The notes: generated by a model not told the origin, from the sequence alone. A DNA stretch of 43,275 bases from Hymenobacter sp. (GCA_028288445.1 JAQBNT010000246.1:1-43275), one strand, 5' to 3'. Positions 33,009-41,608 are shown, counted from the first letter of the stretch. A program made the numbers and translations.

Positions 33009-34262
33009 ATGCAGCAGGAATACACCGTACGCGCTGAGCAAATTATGCAGCGCATTCAGGCGTTGGCCGCCATTAGCGAAGACACCGATGGCGTGACGCG
33101 TACCTTCGGCACGCCCGCCTTTCTGGATGGGCGCGACCTGGTGCAACGCTGGCTGGAAGCCGCCGGCCTGCCCACCCGCGTCGACGGCATCGGCAACCTG
33201 CGCGCCCGCCTGGAAAGCCCCAACCCCGACGCCAAAACCTTCGTGCTGGCCTCGCACATCGATACGGTGGTGAACGCCGGCAAATTCGACGGCCCATTGG
33301 GCGTGCTCATGGGCCTCGATTTGCTGGAAAACCTGCTGGCGCAGAAAGCCGAGCTGCCCTTCCACATCGAGCTGATTGCCTTCAGCGACGAGGAGGGCGT
33401 ACGCTTCCACACCACCTACCTGGGTAGTAAAGTGGTGACCGGCGCCTTCGACCACGCCTTGCTGGCTCGCTGCGACGAAGCGGGTATTTCCCTCGACCAG
33501 GCGCTGGTGGCCATGGACGCCGATGCCTCGCAGCTCACCCTGGATGCCATTCCGGCCGCCGAGTGGTTGGGCTATTTCGAGATGCACATCGAGCAGGGCC
33601 CGGTGCTCTGGGAGCGCAACGTGCCGGTGGCGCTGGTGACGGCCATTGCCGGCCAGCAGCGCGTGGAGCTGACTTTTAAAGGCATGGCCGGCCACGCCGG
33701 CACCGTGCCCATGAACATGCGCCAAGATGCCCTCTGTGCCGCCGCCGAGTTCGTGCTCATCGCCGAGCAATTCGCCCAGGCGCACGGCCGGGGCCTGGTG
33801 GCTACGGTGGGCAAGCTGGCCATCAGCCACTCGGCTAGCAACGTGATTCCCGGCGAAGTAACGTGCAGCCTCGACCTGCGCAGCCCCGACGAGCAGCAGC
33901 TGGCCCAGGCCTACGATTTCCTGCGCAGCCATGCCGAGGCGCTGGCCGTGCAGCGCAACGTGGCGCTGGACTGGAAGCTGATTCAGCAAACCGCGCCTGT
34001 GGCCTGCGACACTAAGCTGAACGTCCTGCTGGCCCAGGCCATTGCCGACAGCGGCTACGAAACCATTCCGCTGGTGAGCGGCGCGGGCCACGATGCCGTG
34101 CCCGTTTCGTTCGTGGCGCCGGCCACTATGCTATTTATTCGCTGCTACAAAGGCATCAGTCACAACCCCTTGGAGGACGTGGAACTGCCCGATTTGGCCG
34201 CCGCTATTGCCGTGGCTGACCGGTTCATCACCCTTCTCCGAACCCAAAATCCCACCCGCTAA
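33009..34262 (+). CDS. allC: Allantoate amidohydrolase (M20 family)
   Basis: This 417-residue M20/M28 metal-dependent amidohydrolase is expected to hydrolyse allantoate to ureidoglycine, ammonia and CO2. Visible ligands include His and Asp in ASHIDTVVNAGKFDGPLGV, the catalytic Glu pair in SDEEGVRF, His in FEMHIEQGPVLW, and a late His in SGAGHDAVP. The close relatives N-carbamoyl-L-amino acid hydrolase and ureidoglycolate amidohydrolase share these motifs, but its location between allB and allE favours allantoate. It starts 4 bases after allB. Confidence 0.9.
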   Translation: MQQEYTVRAEQIMQRIQALAAISEDTDGVTRTFGTPAFLDGRDLVQRWLEAAGLPTRVDGIGNLRARLESPNPDAKTFVLASHIDTVVNAGKFDGPLGVLMGLDLLENLLAQKAELPFHIELIAFSDEEGVRFHTTYLGSKVVTGAFDHALLARCDEAGISLDQALVAMDADASQLTLDAIPAAEWLGYFEMHIEQGPVLWERNVPVALVTAIAGQQRVELTFKGMAGHAGTVPMNMRQDALCAAAEFVLIAEQFAQAHGRGLVATVGKLAISHSASNVIPGEVTCSLDLRSPDEQQLAQAYDFLRSHAEALAVQRNVALDWKLIQQTAPVACDTKLNVLLAQAIADSGYETIPLVSGAGHDAVPVSFVAPATMLFIRCYKGISHNPLEDVELPDLAAAIAVADRFITLLRTQNPTR

Positions 34263-34267
34263 TTACT

Positions 34268-35014
34268 ATGGAAATGTCCGCCCTGACGCGCTCAGTCGTG
34301 AAGCGTAACCACGCCATCATCGCCCCCGATGGCTACATCAACAGCAACGTGCCCGGCTGGACCGGCTGCACCACCAACGTCATCATCAACGAGCAGATGG
34401 GTGCGCGCCTCTGCCAGACGCTCATCACCCTCACCGAGGCCGGAAATGTCAAGGGCGAAACCGAAGCTTCGCAGATTTTCTTCTACGTGGTGCAGGGCAG
34501 TTGCCAAGCCACCGTGGGCGGCGAAACTCGGGCGCTGAAAGTAGGCGAATATGTGTACGTGCCCGTCGGCCAGAGCTACGAATTCAGCCAGCCCAGCGCC
34601 GGTACGCAGTTACTGACGTTCCATAAAGTGTATGAGCCGCTGGCAGGTCACGCCACACCGGGCATTTTCTGGGGCGAGCGCGACTACAGCAAAGCGCCCG
34701 TTTATATGAACGACGAGGCCCTGCGCATCCAGGAGCTACTGCCGAACGTGCCGGGCTTCGACATGGCCGTGAACATCTTCACCTACGGCCTCGGCGGCAA
34801 CCTGCCGATGGTGGAAACCCACATCATGGAGCACGGCCTGATGTACCTCGAAGGCCAGGCCATCTACATGCTCGACCAGTGCTGGTACCCGGTGAAAAAA
34901 GGCGATTCCATCTGGATGGGCCCGTATTGCCAGCAGTGGGCTACCGCGATGGGGCAGGAGCCGTCGGTTTATATTTATTACAAGAACGTGAACCGATTTC
35001 CGACGGTGATTTAA
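34268..35014 (+). CDS. allE: (S)-Ureidoglycine aminohydrolase (bicupin)
   Basis: This 248-residue protein has two cupin domains. It removes ammonia from (S)-ureidoglycine, giving (S)-ureidoglycolate. The first cupin contains TEASQIFFYVVQGSCQATVGGE and the second has LGGNLPMVETHIMEHGLMYL with the His/Glu metal-binding set. The family normally runs about 240-280 residues. It lies 5 bases after allC and completes the ureide module. A half-copy of the dispersed repeat follows the stop. Confidence 0.9.
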   Translation: MEMSALTRSVVKRNHAIIAPDGYINSNVPGWTGCTTNVIINEQMGARLCQTLITLTEAGNVKGETEASQIFFYVVQGSCQATVGGETRALKVGEYVYVPVGQSYEFSQPSAGTQLLTFHKVYEPLAGHATPGIFWGERDYSKAPVYMNDEALRIQELLPNVPGFDMAVNIFTYGLGGNLPMVETHIMEHGLMYLEGQAIYMLDQCWYPVKKGDSIWMGPYCQQWATAMGQEPSVYIYYKNVNRFPTVI

Positions 35015-35033
35015 CCGCCGGTTGGCAATAGCC

Positions 35034-35069
35034 CGTCATGCCGAGCGCAGCCGAAGCATCTCTACCGCA
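35034..35069. repeat. Dispersed palindromic element, half copy C
   Basis: A single arm resembling the arms at 27252 and 31476 (CGTCATGCCGAGCGCAGCCG, then AAGCATCTCTACCGCA) without a facing partner. It fills the allE-35090 intergenic gap. Confidence 0.6.
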
Positions 35070-35089
35070 GTAAGTAATTAATTGCCCAG

Positions 35090-35374
35090 ATGAAAATCAT
35101 CGAATGGTTACTTTCGTCGCTGGCGTGGCTCCAGATATTTATTTCACCGGTAATTATTGGCGCAATTCTCGGTGTGATTATCTGGCTAAACATGCGTAAC
35201 GCCTGGGGGCTGAGTGCGGCGATAATAATTGCGCTAATTGGCTGCGGCATAGGTATCGCATTTGCCGAGAAAGCCCGTCGAAATAAAGGCACAATTGAAT
35301 TCATGGCCCGCAATATTGCCCATCCAGAATTGCGAGAAAAGGAACCAACGAATGACTCTGACCGAACTAAATAG
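35090..35374 (+). CDS. Small two-span membrane protein within the ureide locus
   Basis: The 94 residues have spans at about 14-33 (LQIFISPVIIGAILGVIIWL) and 41-59 (LSAAIIIALIGCGIGIAFA), with a polar, basic-then-acidic C-terminal tail. It overlaps the start of uraD by 23 bases, which suggests translational coupling. The DNA is more AT-rich than its neighbours. It is not recognised; a transport or anchoring role for the pathway is conceivable only from position. Confidence 0.6.
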   Translation: MKIIEWLLSSLAWLQIFISPVIIGAILGVIIWLNMRNAWGLSAAIIIALIGCGIGIAFAEKARRNKGTIEFMARNIAHPELREKEPTNDSDRTK

Positions 35375-35861
35375 CCTTCCCAAACCCGCCCTTGCCGAAG
35401 CCCTGCAAAAGTGCTGCGGCTCGACCCAATGGGTGGAAAATATGCTCGCCGCCTTTCCCGTGTCCGACGCCGAAACGCTGATGGACGAGGCCAATACCGC
35501 GTGGAATAAATTGAACGAAGGCGACTGGCGCGAAGCTTTCACCCACCACCCCAAAATCGGCGGCGACGTGGAAGCGTTGCGCGCCAAATTCGTCAGCACC
35601 AGCACCTGGGCAGAGGGCGAGCAGGCCTCGGTAAAATCAGCTTCGCAGGAAATATTAGAAGCTTTAGCGAAGGGCAACGAGGATTACGAGCGCAAATTCG
35701 GCTACATTTTTATCGTGTGCGCCACCGGGAAATCGGCCGATGAAATGCTGGCTTTGCTGCAAGCCCGCCTGACCAATGACCCCGCCGACGAAATCCTCAT
35801 CGCCGCCGGCGAGCAAAACAAAATAACCCGCCTCCGCCTCGAAAAACTCCTCGCCGCATGA
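35352..35861 (+). CDS. uraD: OHCU decarboxylase
   Basis: This 169-residue protein decarboxylates 2-oxo-4-hydroxy-4-carboxy-5-ureidoimidazoline to (S)-allantoin. The family pattern is clear: a helical fold with the HHPKIGG motif in the first half (residues about 66-72), AEGEQASV following, and the FGYIFIVCATGKSADEML block near the middle. The start at 35352 gives the expected N terminus MTLTELNSLP. It is followed by uraH with a 4-base overlap, which fits the consecutive steps of urate breakdown. Confidence 0.93.
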   Translation: MTLTELNSLPKPALAEALQKCCGSTQWVENMLAAFPVSDAETLMDEANTAWNKLNEGDWREAFTHHPKIGGDVEALRAKFVSTSTWAEGEQASVKSASQEILEALAKGNEDYERKFGYIFIVCATGKSADEMLALLQARLTNDPADEILIAAGEQNKITRLRLEKLLAA

Positions 35862-36196
35862 GCCAGATAACCACTCATATTCTCGATACCACCAAGGGCA
35901 AGCCGGCCGCTAATGTTAGCATTGCGCTGCTGCAACAAGTCGGCGATAATTGGCAGGAAATAGCGCGCGGCAAAACCAATTCCGATGGCCGCATTCCCGA
36001 TTTATTGCCGAAAGAAAAGCAAGTGGAATTGGGCGTGTATAAAATGAAATTCTACACCCAGGAATATTTTGCGCAGGACGGTACAGTGAATTTTTATCCC
36101 TTCGTGGAAATCGTATTTAACGTGGTTGGCAATGAGCATTACCATGTGCCGCTACTGCTGAATCCGTTCGGATATTCCACCTATCGCGGGTCGTAG
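35858..36196 (+). CDS. uraH: 5-Hydroxyisourate hydrolase
   Basis: This 112-residue transthyretin-related enzyme hydrolyses 5-hydroxyisourate, the product of PuuD, to OHCU. Signature features are ITTHILDTTKGKPA at the N terminus, GRIPDLL in the centre, and the C-terminal YRGS tetrapeptide that is diagnostic for the hydrolase as opposed to transthyretin. The start overlaps the uraD stop by ATGA. No signal peptide, so it is cytoplasmic. Confidence 0.95.
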   Translation: MSQITTHILDTTKGKPAANVSIALLQQVGDNWQEIARGKTNSDGRIPDLLPKEKQVELGVYKMKFYTQEYFAQDGTVNFYPFVEIVFNVVGNEHYHVPLLLNPFGYSTYRGS

Positions 36197-36285
36197 AGCC
36201 GCATATTTGCGTCTTATCGTTGAACGGTAACGACAGCGCAAAATCCTCTGCGGTGCGGACGACGAGACGCAAATATGCGTCTCTA
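36194..36285. repeat. Inverted repeat around CGCATATTTGCGTCT
   Basis: Bases 36194-36214 (TAGAGCCGCATATTTGCGTC and one more) are complementary to 36265-36285 at 20 of 21 positions. The arms themselves are near-palindromic. It lies between uraH and the CitE-fold gene and could terminate or attenuate transcription, or be another dispersed repeat of the genome. Confidence 0.75.
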
Positions 36286-36315
36286 CATCAACCAACAAAC
36301 AACCAGATTCCCACC

Positions 36316-37755
36316 ATGAAACTCAGTTTACAAGATTCCGACAAAGCCGCCCTGCTCGACCAGTTGGGCACGGCCAATATCAAGTTCCAGCACACCTACC
36401 CCGGCGACCGGCCCGACCGCCAGCCCGTGCACACCGTGTACGGCGGGGCCAACCTCTTCAAGGCTGATACCTGCGTGAAGATGGGCGAAATCGCTCTCAA
36501 CAGCCTGCTCACCTACGCCCCCAATTTCGTAGAGCTGGCCCGTGCGCTACAGTTCAAAAAACACGAGCACCTGCCGCACCTCGAAGCCGATGTAGCTGCC
36601 CTGACGGCGAAACTGGACGCCATGAGCCCCGAGGACCGCAAGCAGGAGCCCGCCTGGCTGGCCTACTCGGTCTACAATAAAATTGTGGCGAAGCTGAAGC
36701 GCGAAGCCGTGGAAGATTTTCGCGTTGATTTTGAGGACGGCTTCGGCAACCGGCCCGATGCCGAGGAGGACGAAACCGCCGTGCGCGCTGCCAAGGAAGT
36801 GGCCAAGGGTATGCAGCAGGGCACGCTCTCGCCGTTTATCGGCATCCGCATCAAGCCCTTCACCGAAGACCTCAAGCAGCGCGGCGTGCGTACGCTCGAT
36901 ATTTTCCTGACCGCGCTGCTGGCCGAAACCGGCGGCAAGCTGCCCGATAATTTCGTAGTGATGCTGCCCAAAGTCACCATCCCGGAGCAGATGACCACCA
37001 TGGTGCGCCTGTTTGAGCTGCTGGAAAAAGCCAACGATTTGGCCCCCGGCACCCTCAAGATGGAAACGATGGTGGAAGCCACCCAGATTATCATGGACGA
37101 GGAGGGTCGTAACCCGCTCATGCGCATCATCCGGGCCAGTGAGGGGCGCTGCGTGGCGGCCCACTTCGGCACCTACGACTACACGGCCAGTTGCGGCATT
37201 ACGGCCAAGTATCAGACCATGGGCCACCCCGTGAATGATTTTGCCCACCACATGACCAAAGTGGCGCTGGGCGGCACTGGCATCTTCCTCTCGGATGGGG
37301 CCACCAACGTGATGCCCATCGGCCCGCACCGCGGCGACAACCTGACCTTCGCCCAACTACGCGAAAACCGCGAATCGGTGCATAATGCGTGGCGCCAGGC
37401 CTACCACCACAGCACCCACTCGCTCATCAACGGCTTCTACCAGGGCTGGGACCTGAACCCCGCGCAGCTGCCCATGCGCTACGCGGCCACCTACAACTTC
37501 TTCCTCAGCAGCTACGACGACGCGGTTTTTCGTCTGAAAACCTTCGTGGAGCGCGCCGCCATTTCCACGCTCACCGGCGACATTTTCGACGACGCCGCTA
37601 CCGGCCAGGGCCTGCTCAACTTCTTCCTCAAAGCCCTGAACTGCGGCGCGATTTCGGAAGAAGAGATTTTAGCGACAGGCTTGACGCTGGAAGAGGTGCA
37701 GACCCGCTCATTCTTCCGCATCCTAGAAGGACGGCGCGCGAAGGCGGCCAAGTAG
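36316..37755 (+). CDS. CitE/HpcH-fold enzyme associated with purine catabolism (DUF6986-like)
   Basis: The protein is 479 residues from the ATG at 36316 (the longer frame to 36220 crosses an inverted repeat). It belongs to the phosphoenolpyruvate/pyruvate-binding superfamily: a VDFEDGFG motif near residue 137 provides acidic metal ligands, LPKVTIPEQM and TLKMETMVEA are the next barrel strands, and EGRCVAAHFGTYDYTAS closes the site. From memory it resembles DUF6986, sometimes called phosphoenolpyruvate kinase and often found in purine degradation clusters. Since the pathway ends in glyoxylate, a CitE- or malate-synthase-like condensation is a plausible role. The true substrate is unknown. Confidence 0.65.
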   Translation: MKLSLQDSDKAALLDQLGTANIKFQHTYPGDRPDRQPVHTVYGGANLFKADTCVKMGEIALNSLLTYAPNFVELARALQFKKHEHLPHLEADVAALTAKLDAMSPEDRKQEPAWLAYSVYNKIVAKLKREAVEDFRVDFEDGFGNRPDAEEDETAVRAAKEVAKGMQQGTLSPFIGIRIKPFTEDLKQRGVRTLDIFLTALLAETGGKLPDNFVVMLPKVTIPEQMTTMVRLFELLEKANDLAPGTLKMETMVEATQIIMDEEGRNPLMRIIRASEGRCVAAHFGTYDYTASCGITAKYQTMGHPVNDFAHHMTKVALGGTGIFLSDGATNVMPIGPHRGDNLTFAQLRENRESVHNAWRQAYHHSTHSLINGFYQGWDLNPAQLPMRYAATYNFFLSSYDDAVFRLKTFVERAAISTLTGDIFDDAATGQGLLNFFLKALNCGAISEEEILATGLTLEEVQTRSFFRILEGRRAKAAK

Positions 37756-37812
37756 CCGGTCTCGCGTAACCTCACCCCTGGCCGCTCTCCCACAGAGAGG
37801 CAAGCCTTACAT

Positions 37813-37863
37813 CATTAACAAAAAGAGCCCATTGCTGTCAGCAATGGGCTCTTTTTGTTAATG
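37813..37863. terminator. Bidirectional rho-independent terminator
   Basis: A 25-bp almost perfect inverted repeat centred at 37838, with an AGAGCCCATTGC core stem, flanked by AAAAA and TTTTT so that it terminates both strands. It lies between the CitE-fold gene (+) and the lipoprotein gene (-), which converge here. Upstream, 37769-37801 (CCTCACCCCTGGCCGCTCTC and on) looks like another dispersed repeat. Confidence 0.85.
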
Positions 37864-37920
37864 ATAAATTGAATAGCCCGCCCTAAACAGGTTTCCTTTC
37901 CTATCGAGGATGGCGAGGGG

Positions 37921-39831
37921 CTACAAATCGAGCCGGGCCACGGCCGCCCGCAGTTCGGCCACCGTGACGGGCCGGAACTCCAGTGGCGGCTCTACGCGCT
38001 GGCGCACCAGCACGTCGCGCAGGCCCAAGTAGAGCTGGCCCTGCTCGCGGCGAATGGCTATCAGCGTGGCGGCGGTGCTGTCGGCCAGCTGCTCAAACGT
38101 GACGCGGCCTTCCCGGGCGTCGCCGCGTATCACGCAGCGCCGGTCGCGCAGCACCAGGCTGATATCGGCCGGCTGGGTGGCGGGGTGCTCCAAACCCAGG
38201 CGCACCAGAGCCAGCTTGGCCAGGCCCCCTTTGGGGGCGCGAATGTTGCTGCCCATAGTGATGCGAGCGAGCAGCGGCGGCATCGGCCGGTCGCAATTGG
38301 CCCAGCCCAGCGACTGCGGGGCAGCCACCACCTTCACGCGGAACACGGCCAACTCCTTCACGTAGTTCAGCTGCTCGCCCAGAAGGCTGCCCACCGAATA
38401 CCGCTTGGCATTGGTCTGGCGCTTCTTGAACAGCTCATCCGTGACTACGTCTAGGGGCGCGGCCTGCACCTGAGCATCGCTGAGGCGGCCCTTGCCGGTG
38501 GCCTTGCGCTCGGCGTCGGCTTTGTAGAGAGCTACCGTGCTGGCGCGGTCCCAGCGCAGGTGGTCGACCAGCACGCGCCGGTCGGCGGTGAAGCGTACGT
38601 CCACTTTCATCAGGCTGCGGGTGGCCTTGTAGCTGGGGCTGCGTCCGATGTAGGAGGGCTCCACCACCAGCCGGCGCAGGCCCTGCGCCACGGTGGCCCG
38701 CAACGCCGAGTCGGCGGGGCCTGCGGAACGGAAATACACGTCGTTGACCCGTCCTTTTTCCGACAGCTCGAAGCTGGCTTGCACCAGTCCCACTACTGCC
38801 GCGCGCTTGTTGGTGCGGCGCAGCTGGCGGCGCAACTGCCGGGGCGGCTGGTAGCCGTTCCGCTCCATGGCCATGGCCGGCGTGTACTCAATGGCTTTGC
38901 GCAGGCGCTGGCGACCACCGATGCCGGTCAGACCCGGCGGCAACCAGTGCTGCGTAGGATTCCAGCGCTTGCGGCTTTTGGTTTTCGCCTGCGGGGCCAG
39001 TTTCCAGTTGAGGCCGTGTTCGCCCGTGTTCTGGCCATTGTACAGCTGCATGCCCTCGATGGGCCGGGTGGCCGGGAAGCCCAGCTCGAACTCGCTGCCG
39101 GGCCGTAGCTTGCATTCCCGGCCGTCGGCGGCAGTGGCGCTTAGCTGCACCATGCCGCCGGTTTCGAGCAGCCGGGGGCCGGCCAGGGTGCTCAGGCGTT
39201 CCAGCAGGATGTCAGCCATCGAATAAAACTCCCGCAGCCGGATTTCCACCGGGCCCTGCGGCGCGGTGCCCTTGCGGTTGGTGCCCTGCACAAAGGTGCC
39301 CGCCGGAATGCGCATCACGGTACCCTCTGTGCCATACAGCACCGTATCGCGGTCGGGCCGAATGCGGAAAACCTGGGCCGTTTTGGTGCCGTCGGCCGGT
39401 GCCGGAGCTGAGTCGGCAGCGCTGGCGGCTGCCGGTGCTGGGATAAAGGCGGGGCCTGCGGCCGGGCGCGCCATCTCAGCCGGCAGGGTAGAGGTGGCGG
39501 CCGTAGCCGCACGCCGTTGCCGACGGGCAAGCCAGGCCAGCTGGCGACGGGCCGTTGGCGGAATGGCGGGTACGACCTCGGGCAGCACCTTGCCAGCGGG
39601 GGCCAGTACCGTATTGCGCCATTGGCCGGTTTTGGCTGCTGGCTGCTGGTTGACATCGGGGTTCACCCGTCCAATTGAGCCGGCATTGGGAGTGGTTATC
39701 GCGGTGCCGCTCAGGGCAGCCGGCGGGCTTTTCCGGCTGGCGCGGGTTTCGGATTTGGTATCCGGCGAGCAGGCCGTCAGGTTCGTCAGCAAGCCCAGGC
39801 CGGTGAGGAAAAGCGCGTAGTAATGCCGCAT
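37921..39831 (-). CDS. Large lipoprotein of unknown function
   Basis: This 636-residue protein has a lipoprotein signal peptide ending in LTAC (Cys21). A low-complexity Pro/Ala-rich linker (about 30-150) leads to beta-rich domains: an N-terminal one with GTEGTVMRIPAGTFV and GPVEIRLREFYSMADILLE, and a later segment (FELSEKGRVNDVYFRSAGPA, then LRRLVVEPSYIG) that resembles a TonB C-terminal-like fold. It likely sits in the outer membrane. I cannot give a specific function; the layout is common in Bacteroidetes surface proteins. It is separated from the purine locus by a terminator. Confidence 0.7.
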   Translation of the reverse strand: MRHYYALFLTGLGLLTNLTACSPDTKSETRASRKSPPAALSGTAITTPNAGSIGRVNPDVNQQPAAKTGQWRNTVLAPAGKVLPEVVPAIPPTARRQLAWLARRQRRAATAATSTLPAEMARPAAGPAFIPAPAAASAADSAPAPADGTKTAQVFRIRPDRDTVLYGTEGTVMRIPAGTFVQGTNRKGTAPQGPVEIRLREFYSMADILLERLSTLAGPRLLETGGMVQLSATAADGRECKLRPGSEFELGFPATRPIEGMQLYNGQNTGEHGLNWKLAPQAKTKSRKRWNPTQHWLPPGLTGIGGRQRLRKAIEYTPAMAMERNGYQPPRQLRRQLRRTNKRAAVVGLVQASFELSEKGRVNDVYFRSAGPADSALRATVAQGLRRLVVEPSYIGRSPSYKATRSLMKVDVRFTADRRVLVDHLRWDRASTVALYKADAERKATGKGRLSDAQVQAAPLDVVTDELFKKRQTNAKRYSVGSLLGEQLNYVKELAVFRVKVVAAPQSLGWANCDRPMPPLLARITMGSNIRAPKGGLAKLALVRLGLEHPATQPADISLVLRDRRCVIRGDAREGRVTFEQLADSTAATLIAIRREQGQLYLGLRDVLVRQRVEPPLEFRPVTVAELRAAVARLDL

Positions 39832-40105
39832 TTATCGACGCTGTATGGTAGGAATATTATTGAGCACATTCGGACTGGCCAAATAAGTTGTGAATCGCGC
39901 AGTCGATATGCTTCAACAAGTTAGCATAGATTGATGAAGGCGCTGCTACCAGACGAAACCGGCCTGCCTTCTTTCTCGAAGCATTAAGCCGCGCCGCAGT
40001 TTTAAAAGCAGAGATGCTGGCAATAGAGGGCGGGCTCCGGCGGATGCACTTGTAAACACTTGCGTAGATAACCGTTGGTTTCAAATCATTATGGCGGGAA
40101 GTTTA

Positions 40106-40549
40106 TGGGCATTTCCAGCCTGCCTGAAACCAGGCCGACCAACCCATTGGCGGCGCTCTATCCCTTGGGCTTCCGGCCTCAGCTATACCACCTTCGCCTA
40201 CTCCAGCCTCCAAATAACGCCCCGCGAAGCCGCCCCCAAAGCCGCCATCGAAATAGCGGTGGACGTGGCCAACACCGGCCCGGTAAAAGGCGACGAAGTA
40301 GTCCAGCTCTACCTGCGCGATAAGCTCAGCCCCGTCATCACCTACGACAGCCAGCTGCGCGGCTTCGAGCGCGTGAGCCTGGCCCCCGGCGAGAAGAAAA
40401 CCATCCACTTCACCCTCCGCCCCGACGATTTGGCCCTGCTCGACCGCAACATGAGCTGGGTAGTCGAGCCCGGCGAATTTGAAGTGCTGGTGGGCAGCTC
40501 CTCCACGGATATCCGGGCGAAGCAGACGTTCGTGAGCAAGGCGGAGTAG
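40106..40549 (+). pseudogene. GH3 beta-glucosidase remnant (C-terminal Fn3-like domain, frameshifted)
   Basis: The recognisable protein is the end of a GH3 glycoside hydrolase: TRPTNPLAALYPLGF is read in one frame, then GLSYTTFAYSSL and the Fn3-like domain (EIAVDVANTGPVKGDEVVQL and on, ending in VKAE-like charged residues) in the next. One extra C in TTCCGGCC near 40173 accounts for the shift. The expected several hundred residues of catalytic domain are absent: the upstream 270 bases show no other GH3 coding, so only the tail is left. A 152-residue frame from 40091 remains open. Confidence 0.75.
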
Positions 40550-40591
40550 CTCAGAGCTGCCCAACTCCTTCCCCAAAGCCCTGAGCTGCGG

Positions 40592-40644
40592 CAGAAACAG
40601 CAAGAGGCTGAAGCTACGGGAGCTTCAGCCTCTTGCTGTTTCTG
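40592..40644. terminator. Bidirectional terminator with a 24-bp stem
   Basis: CAGAAACAGCAAGAGGCTGA and four further bases are perfectly complementary across a 5-base loop (ACGGG). It has no long T run but sits exactly between the converging GH3 remnant and the AT-rich gene, whose stop is at 40646. Confidence 0.7.
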
Positions 40645-40645
40645 A

Positions 40646-41608
40646 CTAGTTATCGCCAGTGGGAATGTTATTTTCCTTGCAGTAGGCTAATATCTCGGCT
40701 TCTGATTTGAAAGAAGTATCACAAAATTCCTCAAGCTCTCTTTCGCTTGATTTTACATAACCATCCTGAGCTTTTAATATTTTGTCAATTTTGTCGATGA
40801 ATTTATTGAAATCATCGTTTATGTGACATAGCTTGTCTATCGTCTTAAAATCAAGGATTTTAAATCTTGAAGGATAAAGAATTTTGCTCTCATAAGGATT
40901 GGCTTTGATTTCTATCACACCAATTCCAAAGGATTGATTAAGTCTGCTTATTTCGTCGCTTAAATTGTCGCTTATTTCGAAAGCAACCAGATAGCCAAAG
41001 TTGGCCCAGCTTGAATTTGAGACTGCTTGAAAATATGCTTGTTTCAAATCATAATCAGTGTTTATCTCTCGCTTCATTTCGTAAGATGTTATCTTAAACG
41101 ACTCTGCAACGCTGATAGACTTGATAAAGCTTTGACTTGTTTTCGTATGAAGACTAGTGAACTCAACACCGACCATATCTGGATGAATCCATTTTTGGTT
41201 GCTGTCTTTACTATTTGCTGATTGTTCATGATAAATTGTTTTAGAAGAAATATTGACACTTTTCAAATATGTGCTAAACAATTTGTGTAAGCTTCTCTCA
41301 CTATAATGTGCCTGTTTCTGAATAATTGATGGTACTACTTGATTAATGTTCCCTGTTGCGGGAAAAATAGATTCTTCGTACTTGCTTAAGTAATAACTGA
41401 AATTTCCTTTTCCGGTGCTTATTCTTTTTACTCTAGAATCTCCTTTGCGAACAAAGTCGCCAAGTAATGCCGAAACTGTAGAAGAAGGAGTTTTAGCCGA
41501 CCCAAAGTCATAGTAAGTTTTATTGATAATATTCCCACATACATCATTGTGAGTTACTAGTTTTCCTAGTTCTTCTAAAGATATCAGGACGGCTTCTTTC
41601 AGGGTCAT
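40646..41608 (-). CDS. Winged-helix protein with PD-(D/E)XK-like nuclease motif, AT-rich
   Basis: The protein is 320 residues from the ATG at 41608; an upstream in-frame ATG at 41647 adds 13 residues. Residues 1-75 resemble a HARE-HTH-type winged helix (TLKEAVLISLEELGKLVTHN, and later SALLGDFVRKG). The second half shows HPDMVGVEF with Asp144 and, 33 residues on, SYEMKRE with Glu177 and Lys179, the D...ExK spacing of a restriction-endonuclease-like core. QAVSNSSWANFGYLVAF follows. The gene is far more AT-rich than its neighbours, which indicates recent transfer. A role in DNA cleavage or defence is an inference; relatives are largely uncharacterised. Confidence 0.65.
   Translation of the reverse strand: MTLKEAVLISLEELGKLVTHNDVCGNIINKTYYDFGSAKTPSSTVSALLGDFVRKGDSRVKRISTGKGNFSYYLSKYEESIFPATGNINQVVPSIIQKQAHYSERSLHKLFSTYLKSVNISSKTIYHEQSANSKDSNQKWIHPDMVGVEFTSLHTKTSQSFIKSISVAESFKITSYEMKREINTDYDLKQAYFQAVSNSSWANFGYLVAFEISDNLSDEISRLNQSFGIGVIEIKANPYESKILYPSRFKILDFKTIDKLCHINDDFNKFIDKIDKILKAQDGYVKSSERELEEFCDTSFKSEAEILAYCKENNIPTGDN

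Noticed and set aside
36316..37755. Malate synthase as the name of the CitE-fold enzyme
   Set aside because: The fold is related and glyoxylate use is possible, but the diagnostic malate synthase motifs are not clearly present, so only the superfamily is claimed.
39857..40084. A 75-residue - strand frame
   Set aside because: It has mixed composition, no ribosome site and no recognisable features; the interval reads as intergenic.
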